The position numbers were made by a program, and so were the translations under genes. DNA of 5,814 bases from NCBI GenBank assembly GCA_003171295.1, contig PMYF01000803.1:1-5814 (forward strand), read 5' to 3'. Numbering within the stretch: position 1 is the first letter of the stretch; the number at the start of each line of letters is the position of its first letter. Origin of the DNA: Acidobacteriota bacterium. GTDB lineage: Bacteria; Acidobacteriota; Terriglobia; UBA7540. Under the pieces are notes generated by a model. The model saw only the letters and a program-made list of their open reading frames with translations, had not been told where the DNA came from and did not search any database. This document shows positions 1 through 4,449 of this stretch, piece after piece.

Positions 1-2
1 TG

Positions 3-569
3 GACCAGCTTTTGCAGGCACGCCTGGGGGTTTCTCCCGAGGACTACCGCAAGAAATTGAAGGACGAAGCGCTCAATTTGCAGGTGGCGAGCGGCGCAAG
101 GGAAACTACGGAATTCTTAGATAGCAACCCGACCTTCCCGGTAGGAACGGAAGCTCGGAAGGCCATGGAGACGGCTTTCGCCGCCAAGTCCAAGGAAAGA
201 GAGGATGCCGGTAAGGCTCCCCTCGAATGGACGGCCCATAACCTGGAACTGATTTTCGAGGAGTTGGTTGAGAGCGGCCAAATAGCCCCCATCCCACCGA
301 CTCAACAGGAGGTAGTGGCAGACAAGACTCCTGTGGAAACTGAGGACCCGGGCAATACCGGGGAACCGGCGACCAGAATAAGGCCACGCGGGGAAAGGCA
401 TTCAAGCTTGACACCCGGGCATAGTTCCGTCCCTTCGGGAGCGGGAGCCCAGCCGTCAAGCGACGAGCAATTCCTCGCCGAAGTAAACAGCATGAGCACT
501 CCTGCCTTGCGACTCAAGATACGGTCTGACTCGAAATTCAGGCAGCGTCTTGACAGCATCAAGAGATAG
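3..569 (+). CDS. Probable phage scaffolding-like protein, open at the left edge
   Basis: The reading frame is open from the first complete codon of the window, so the true start is at or before the left edge. The base pair before codon GAC at position 3 is TG, so a start codon may be cut by the edge; a TTG at 12 is only a fallback. Numbering from that TTG, the protein has a charged helical region (about residues 8-30 and 47-92, including a segment EWTAHNLELIFEELVESG). A low-complexity linker rich in P, E, T, G and S follows (about 93-150), then a short basic helix (about 151-185) ending in QRLDSIKR. There are no cysteines and no visible enzyme motif. The layout (helix, disordered linker, charged C-terminal helix) and the position directly before the major capsid gene suit a scaffolding or capsid-assembly protein. 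No protease serine/histidine signature was recognised. The function is inferred from position and composition, and it could be another small virion protein. Confidence 0.6.
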   Translation, partial: DQLLQARLGVSPEDYRKKLKDEALNLQVASGARETTEFLDSNPTFPVGTEARKAMETAFAAKSKEREDAGKAPLEWTAHNLELIFEELVESGQIAPIPPTQQEVVADKTPVETEDPGNTGEPATRIRPRGERHSSLTPGHSSVPSGAGAQPSSDEQFLAEVNSMSTPALRLKIRSDSKFRQRLDSIKR

Positions 570-572
570 CTC

Positions 573-578
573 AAGGGG
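573..578 (+). promoter_or_regulatory. Ribosome binding site of the capsid gene
   Basis: AAGGGG lies 9 bases before the ATG at 588, inside the 18-base gap after the scaffold-like gene. It supports this ATG as the capsid start. Confidence 0.7.
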
Positions 579-587
579 CTATTCACC

Positions 588-1685
588 ATGAGTTATTCAC
601 CCACCAGCGGTCTGAGCACCAACCTGCCCCAGACCCAGGCGGTCTTCTATGACCGCAATTTTATCGACAACCTCAAGATGCAGCTTCCGTGGTACCGCTG
701 CGTCGAAAGGCGCGAGCTTCCGCCCCAGAGCGGAAACACCCACCGTCTCTACATGTACGCTCCGGGTCTCGGCTACGGCCAGGCTTCGGGAAGCGTGCCA
801 GCGGACCTCACAATTGGCAACGGCGAGCAGTTCCCTGCCGCCCAGACGACCTTCTCCACCTCACAGGCGAGCGAAGGAACTGTCGGAACGGGCCTGATCC
901 CCGTCGTGCTGACCGACTACGCAGTCATCGGACAGTACTGCGACTACGTGAACGTGTCCGACTACGCCTTGGCCACCTCGATTGACCCGGCGCTCGAGAA
1001 TCTCGAAAAGGAACTGGCCTACCGCCTCGCGGGGACCATCTCCAGTCTCGTGCGTACACAAGCGAACGCAGCGGGCGTGGTCGATGCCACTGTTTACAGC
1101 GGCAGCAAGACGACCGGAACCGTGCTGACCATCCAGGACCCCATCAAGGCCGTCCAGGAGCTTCGCCAGCGCTCGGTGATGCCTTTCACCGAGAACAAGT
1201 TCGTCGGGACCATCAGCCCTCTGGCTGTCGGCGACATGCTCGTCTCGACGGGCTACAACAGCCTCGTGGACATCTACAAGCACACCAAGGAAGGGCTCGA
1301 CAAGCTGCTTGAACTTCCTGGTGGGAACGGCAAGGACGACGAGGTCCAGGTCCTGGATTTCTCGGGTTTCAAATTTTATGAGACCCCTTTTGTAACCCAG
1401 ACCGCCTCGTACCAGAGCGGATCGGCGACTGCCTACCGGACGACCCTGTTCGGTCACCAGGCAGTGATCGGCATCAGTCTGGGAGTCAAGGAAAACTCGC
1501 AGATCGGCGACGGTGAGTGGTCCAACATGAAGCTGTGGATCATGAAGCCCGAGGGTCCCAGCACGGCAGACCCGACGCACGTTGTGGGCGGGTTCACGAG
1601 CTACAACGTGAAGTTGGTCTTCACGCTGCCGCCCCACCTCGTCATGCGTCTTCGCTACATCGACGCAACCAGCGGCCTGAGTTAA
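588..1685 (+). CDS. Major capsid protein, N4 gp56-like family
   Basis: This 365-residue protein is the shell subunit of the virion. The N-terminal third carries the arrangement typical of the N4 gp56-like major capsid family: a YDRNFIDNL segment near residues 21-29, then RELPPQSGNT (about 42-51), where family members have a K/R-x-L-P-x-x-x-G-x-T turn. Next comes a G/S/T-rich loop with the ADLTIG segment (72-77), then QYCDYVNVSDYAL (116-128) followed by IDPALENLEKELAYRLAGTI (132-151), the long spine-like helix. Residues about 205-260 hold a SPLAVGDM...GYNSL...KEGLDKLLELPG region and about 263-270 a strand with FYETPFV. The C-terminus (about 285-360) is beta-rich, as in HK97-fold proteins. The length is normal for the family and no truncation is seen. 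A ribosome site at 573-578 supports the ATG. A strong terminator follows at 1703-1731, consistent with a highly expressed gene. The family call comes from motif memory, not a database search. Confidence 0.88.
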   Translation: MSYSPTSGLSTNLPQTQAVFYDRNFIDNLKMQLPWYRCVERRELPPQSGNTHRLYMYAPGLGYGQASGSVPADLTIGNGEQFPAAQTTFSTSQASEGTVGTGLIPVVLTDYAVIGQYCDYVNVSDYALATSIDPALENLEKELAYRLAGTISSLVRTQANAAGVVDATVYSGSKTTGTVLTIQDPIKAVQELRQRSVMPFTENKFVGTISPLAVGDMLVSTGYNSLVDIYKHTKEGLDKLLELPGGNGKDDEVQVLDFSGFKFYETPFVTQTASYQSGSATAYRTTLFGHQAVIGISLGVKENSQIGDGEWSNMKLWIMKPEGPSTADPTHVVGGFTSYNVKLVFTLPPHLVMRLRYIDATSGLS

Positions 1686-1702
1686 GAAGCCGCTACAGCC
1701 AT

Positions 1703-1731
1703 GGGGCGGTATCAGACCGCCCCTATTTTTT
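1703..1731 (+). terminator. Rho-independent terminator after the capsid gene
   Basis: GGGGCGGT (1703-1710) pairs perfectly with ACCGCCCC (1716-1723) around a five-base ATCAG loop, giving an 8-bp GC-rich stem. It is followed by TA and six T residues (1726-1731). It begins 17 bases after the capsid stop codon. No convincing promoter lies between it and the next gene, so partial read-through probably supplies downstream expression. Confidence 0.9.
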
Positions 1732-1758
1732 CAATCAACTGCCGCCCTAATGGGCACC

Positions 1759-1764
1759 AAGGAG
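1759..1764 (+). promoter_or_regulatory. Ribosome binding site of the coiled-coil protein gene
   Basis: AAGGAG ends four bases before the ATG at 1769. The spacing is short, but this is the only good site in the leader between the terminator and the gene. Confidence 0.65.
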
Positions 1765-1768
1765 CCAC

Positions 1769-2245
1769 ATGGCAACGAAACAAGAGCAGGATATCAACGA
1801 ACTCGAGCTGCAAACGGCAAGGGAAGCAGCCGAGGAAGCCAAGCTTCGCAAGGAATTGGCGCACGAACAGCTCGAGCTACAGCGGGAGCAGCTAAAGAGC
1901 CTGAGACGTGACAACGAGGCGGCTCGGGAAAAGACAGTCAAGCACGAAGCTTCCAAGAAGCAGGCCATCGAGACCCAGATCAGGATCGACGCCGAAAATG
2001 CAAGGAAGCAGATGCTGTGCAATCACAGAATGGGCGGTAAAGACCTGAACGGTCTTTACAATGGCGGGGACATCTTCACCACTTACACGGTCGAATACAA
2101 CGCCTTCGGTCTCGCTGAAATCCGCTGCATCCGCTGCGACAAGACGGTCAAGCCGGGAGAGAAGGACTTCGACGAGATTTTCAGGCTGCCCCGCAAGGGT
2201 CTGGAGTCTCCCAGGCCGGTCCAGTTCCGCTTTGCCAGGGGGTAG
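1769..2245 (+). CDS. Small coiled-coil protein with CxH...CxxC metal-site pattern
   Basis: This 158-residue protein has two clear parts. Residues about 5-80 are almost entirely charged helix (E, K, R, Q, A, L with heptad-like leucines) and should form a long coiled coil. Residues about 81-158 form a small domain beginning with C84-N-H86-R, followed by GGKDLNG, a Y/T-rich strand region, and C120-I-R-C123 in front of a D-K-T-V-K-P turn. C84, H86, C120 and C123 are suitably arranged for one zinc ion, as in zinc-ribbon-like folds. Proteins with a C-x-H-R-x-G-G-K start and a later CxxC are, from memory, common next to capsid genes in uncultured phage genomes, without a known role. The gene sits between the capsid terminator and the adaptor gene, whose ATG lies 7 bases after its TAG. 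It may be a virion-associated, capsid-decorating or assembly protein. Metal binding is inferred from residue pattern only. Confidence 0.75.
   Translation: MATKQEQDINELELQTAREAAEEAKLRKELAHEQLELQREQLKSLRRDNEAAREKTVKHEASKKQAIETQIRIDAENARKQMLCNHRMGGKDLNGLYNGGDIFTTYTVEYNAFGLAEIRCIRCDKTVKPGEKDFDEIFRLPRKGLESPRPVQFRFARG
2237..2242 (+). promoter_or_regulatory. Ribosome binding site of adaptor-like gene 1
   Basis: AGGGGG lies at the very end of the preceding coding region, 10 bases before the ATG at 2253. The preceding stop TAG (2243-2245) falls between the two, which suggests translational coupling. Confidence 0.6.
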
Positions 2246-2252
2246 TAATTAA

Positions 2253-3290
2253 ATGGGAAATAGCAGCGTGCGTCTTATTGATTGCGTCGATTTTTTGCAG
2301 TCATTCCCGGAGTTGGTCGCCGTCCTCCCCATAGCGGGATACTCAACGAAAAAGGTCTACCAGGTCGCCAATTCCGTGGCGACGAAGATGCTGTCCAGCG
2401 CCATGAAATGGCCTTGGAACCGTGGCGGGACCTACGGAGTGTTCTGTACGAATAGTTGGCAGCAGGATTATGCGATGAACCTGTTCGAGATCGGGTTCCT
2501 GCAAGACGGCACGATCCTCGATATCAACAACACATCCAATCTGCGGCCTATATGGCCGTTGGAGGCCGTGCAGAACATGCCTGTCTCCAGCCAGTTTTTC
2601 GGTCAGCCCGGACAGATTTGCCTGATCTACAACCACGACATGCAGTATGCGACCTGGGGCGCTTCGGGAGTCGGGACAGGCGGATTCATCAACCCGCAGG
2701 CGGGACAGGTCATCATCAATCCAATCGGGCAGCAGTCTTCCCCAGCCACTCCCAACCTACAGATCAAGGACTCCAACAAGGGGTTCCTGTGGAAGCTCTG
2801 CACATTCGGGACGCTGGGCACGGACGAGCCGGACTGGCCTGACACGGTTGTCTATCCGAGCTACAAGAACCCTGATGTGGTCACCACCACCATAGACGAC
2901 GGGGACGCCCAATGGGTCGCATTGAATCCATCGGGGCAGGGTTTCCGCATCTCTCCCATGCCTCCGCAGACCGGACGGACCTATCAAATTTGGCCGGTGT
3001 GGCAGAAGAAGCCGATCCAGTTCGTCAGCATGCAGCAGACCATCGATCCCGTGCCCGACGATTTCGCCCCGTTCTTCATGGATGGCATGGCGGCAGTCCT
3101 TTACCAGCAGGTGCCCGATCCCAAGATCAGGGCGAAGCACATCGATGCCATCTCCCAATGGGAGAAGTCACTCAGCGATTGCAAGCGTGCGGGAGACCGC
3201 ACGAGGGACAGCGCCGTGATGTACCCTGGCGAATCTATCATGGGAAGCGGGGTATCGATGATTCCTTCCCCTGCTCGGCCTTTCGGTTAG
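2253..3290 (+). CDS. Phage neck/adaptor-like protein 1 with an inserted beta module
   Basis: This 345-residue protein has no enzymatic motif. Residues about 10-57 are helical and end in the aromatic motif W53-P-W55-N56-R57. Residues about 71-95 contain an acidic/hydrophobic strand pair (DYAMNLFEIGFLQDGTILD). A strand RISPMPP (232-238) is followed by TYQIWPVWQKKP (243-254), a PVPDDF turn (267-271), then a helix with FFMDGMAAVLYQQVPDPKIR (274-293) and a charged C-terminal helix. The succession R-x-S-P-x-P, strand, P-x-D-F, helix, A-x-L-Y is what I associate with head-tail adaptor proteins of short-tailed phages. The gene downstream at 3703 repeats the plan without residues about 140-226. That extra region (GlyPro-rich, then IKDSN...GTLG...PDWP...DGDAQW) resembles modules in the protein at 4450. 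The C-terminal 30 residues look flexible. The adaptor role is inferred from pattern and gene order; another neck or tail protein is possible. Confidence 0.7.
   Translation: MGNSSVRLIDCVDFLQSFPELVAVLPIAGYSTKKVYQVANSVATKMLSSAMKWPWNRGGTYGVFCTNSWQQDYAMNLFEIGFLQDGTILDINNTSNLRPIWPLEAVQNMPVSSQFFGQPGQICLIYNHDMQYATWGASGVGTGGFINPQAGQVIINPIGQQSSPATPNLQIKDSNKGFLWKLCTFGTLGTDEPDWPDTVVYPSYKNPDVVTTTIDDGDAQWVALNPSGQGFRISPMPPQTGRTYQIWPVWQKKPIQFVSMQQTIDPVPDDFAPFFMDGMAAVLYQQVPDPKIRAKHIDAISQWEKSLSDCKRAGDRTRDSAVMYPGESIMGSGVSMIPSPARPFG
2733..2930 (+). other. Inserted beta module in adaptor-like protein 1
   Basis: This region encodes about residues 161-226. Key residues are I171-K-D-S-N175, G186 and G189, P194-D-W196-P and D216-G-D-A-Q-W221. 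The same order (I-x-D-x-N, G-T-x-G, P, D-G-x-x-x-W) recurs in the protein at 4450-5814. The paralogue at 3703-4449 lacks it, so it looks like an inserted domain. Its role is unknown; a surface-exposed binding or stabilising module is one guess. Confidence 0.5.
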
Positions 3291-3293
3291 GAG
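3289..3293 (+). promoter_or_regulatory. Ribosome binding site deciding the GTG start at 3298
   Basis: AGGAG overlaps the stop codon of adaptor-like gene 1 and ends four bases before the GTG at 3298. An overlapping GTG at 3296 is only two bases away and opens a frame closing at 3403, so 3298 is preferred. Confidence 0.65.
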
Positions 3294-3297
3294 CCGT

Positions 3298-3693
3298 GTG
3301 GAAACGCATAATCAGCATCGTTGGCAGGGCGTCGTTATCGGCGTCGTCGGTTCCGTTCTCCTGGCGGGGGTCCTGTCCATCTTTACCGGCATCCGCCGTG
3401 TGATCCTCCAGGACAACCAGATCGACATCGACAACCAGCGGATCACCGACCTGGAAAAGTCGGACCGTGCCACGGGGGAGTGGATGGCCCGTTTCGGGGC
3501 TCAACACGAGATGCTGATTACCAAGGTCGACCAATACCACGCCGAGGAGATGGCGATGCTGACCTCCGAGCATATCCAGAATTCCCTGATCCGCAGCGAG
3601 GCTTCCACGAATTCACGGGCGGCACGGGATGCCGTCAAGGCCGCCGCCGATGCTGTCCTCAAAAATCGATCTTCCCTGGAAATGCCCAGGTAG
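3298..3693 (+). CDS. Single-pass membrane protein with a long helical tail
   Basis: This 131-residue protein starts with GTG. After a short polar N-terminus (METHNQHRWQ) there is one strong hydrophobic helix at about residues 10-31, rich in V, G, L and I, followed by the basic pair R33-R34. The rest (about 36-131) is polar and helical, with a possible coiled coil at about 38-55 and an alanine-rich helix at about 105-122. There is no cleavable signal peptide or lipobox. It sits between the two adaptor-like genes, 7 bases after the first and 9 bases before the second. One hydrophobic segment plus a helical soluble tail is compatible with an inner-membrane spanin, a holin-like protein, or a virion protein inserted into the host membrane during DNA entry. 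No endolysin or outer-membrane spanin partner is visible in the window, so the lysis interpretation has no support from context. Family not recognised. Confidence 0.7.
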   Translation: METHNQHRWQGVVIGVVGSVLLAGVLSIFTGIRRVILQDNQIDIDNQRITDLEKSDRATGEWMARFGAQHEMLITKVDQYHAEEMAMLTSEHIQNSLIRSEASTNSRAARDAVKAAADAVLKNRSSLEMPR

Positions 3694-3696
3694 GAG
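3692..3696 (+). promoter_or_regulatory. Ribosome binding site of adaptor-like gene 2
   Basis: AGGAG overlaps the TAG stop of the membrane-protein gene and lies six bases before the ATG at 3703. The same overlap of stop codon and ribosome site occurs at 3289-3293, suggesting coupled translation. Confidence 0.7.
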
Positions 3697-3702
3697 TCAT
3701 AG

Positions 3703-4449
3703 ATGCCGTTTACCCTGAAAGACGTAGTGAAATTCTCGGAGCCGTTCGTGAGCAATTTGCCTCTCTTGTACTCAGATACGATAGAGCCCGCTGCCTCGAT
3801 TGCGCACACGCTTCTCTGCACCATCCTCGGACCTCCGTTCGTCTGGGAGTGGAATCGAAAAGACACCGGCTATCTCGTCTCGGAGTACACTTCACCCCCC
3901 ATCTCCCCTCCTGTCCTGAGCACGGACGACACCATTGAAATCACCGATTTCGGGTGGCTCGAATGCGCAACCATCCAGGTTCCCTATGATGACGCCAACG
4001 AGCCGGGAAAAATCTACTCCCTGGGGATGGAGCGGGACCTTGAGACGTCTACGGACACTTCACGCCCCACGCAGATATCGGTGCAAAAGGACGACCTGGC
4101 GGGCAACATCACCTTCCGCCTGCACATGTGCCCCGACCAGCAGTACCTCGTGGGGATCACTTACCAGAAGGCTGCGGAGATGTTCACTTCGGTAGGCTCC
4201 CCTTGGCCGATCCCTTCAAAGCTTCGCCACATCGTCAATTACGGATTTTTGGCCTGGGCCATGCTCTACAACAACGACAGCCGCTTCCAGGAACTCTCGC
4301 AGCGTTTCATAGCCCACCTCCTGGCGACCCAGCAGGGGCTTGACGAGGCGTCGAAAAACCTTTTTGCAGACGCCTATCTCGGGACGATGCTGTCGCAGGC
4401 GAGCTCCAGCGGTAAGACGCAACAGGGCATCACGGCAAGGGGGATTTAA
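3703..4449 (+). CDS. Phage neck/adaptor-like protein 2, probable paralogue of protein 1
   Basis: This 248-residue protein follows the same plan as the product of 2253-3290. An N-terminal helical region (about 5-45) ends in the aromatic motif W48-E-W50-N51-R52. An acidic strand region DDTIEITDFGWLECATIQV (75-93) parallels the FEIGFLQDGTILD segment of protein 1. Residues 119-127 (TSRPTQISV) lead into NITFRLHMCPDQQYLVGITY (135-154), matching the R-x-S-P-x-P strand pair, and W168-P-I-P-S-K (168-173) matches its PVPDDF turn. A helix with GFLAWAMLYNNDSRFQ (181-196) matches the A-V-L-Y helix. It lacks the inserted module of protein 1. The C-terminus ends in a polar S/G/Q tail. The natural interpretation is a ring-forming neck or head-tail adaptor component, but this rests on pattern and gene order. 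It ends directly before the GTG of the next gene with no intergenic base. Confidence 0.7.
   Translation: MPFTLKDVVKFSEPFVSNLPLLYSDTIEPAASIAHTLLCTILGPPFVWEWNRKDTGYLVSEYTSPPISPPVLSTDDTIEITDFGWLECATIQVPYDDANEPGKIYSLGMERDLETSTDTSRPTQISVQKDDLAGNITFRLHMCPDQQYLVGITYQKAAEMFTSVGSPWPIPSKLRHIVNYGFLAWAMLYNNDSRFQELSQRFIAHLLATQQGLDEASKNLFADAYLGTMLSQASSSGKTQQGITARGI
4437..4443 (+). promoter_or_regulatory. Ribosome binding site deciding the GTG start at 4450
   Basis: AAGGGGG at the end of adaptor-like gene 2 lies six bases before the GTG at 4450, which directly follows the TAA stop. This supports GTG rather than a later ATG as the start. Confidence 0.7.

Noticed and set aside
408..436. TTGACA at 408-413 as a promoter -35 box for the capsid gene
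   Set aside because: No TATAAT-like element lies about 17 bases downstream (the bases there are CCCTTC), and the site is inside a coding region.
430..440. Small hairpin TCCC-TTC-GGGA
   Set aside because: The stem is only four pairs, it is not followed by a T run and it lies inside the scaffold-like coding region, so it is not a terminator.
861..1637. Long open frame of 258 codons on the minus strand
   Set aside because: It lies fully antisense to the capsid gene. Its composition (many V, D, H, R, G) is what the complement of a GC-rich coding frame gives, and no recognisable domain was seen.
1732..1758. Promoter between the terminator and the coiled-coil gene
   Set aside because: The only candidates are a T-rich stretch belonging to the terminator and TAATGG, which do not form a convincing -35/-10 pair.
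3296..3403. Alternative GTG start at 3296 overlapping the GTG at 3298
   Set aside because: It is only two bases from the AGGAG and opens a frame of about 35 codons with no features, whereas the 3298 frame encodes a clear membrane helix and runs to 3693.
3321..3938. Open frame of 205 codons on the plus strand
   Set aside because: It overlaps the membrane-protein gene and the start of adaptor-like gene 2 in another frame. It is rich in R, G, P and H as expected for a shadow frame, and the true genes have good ribosome sites.
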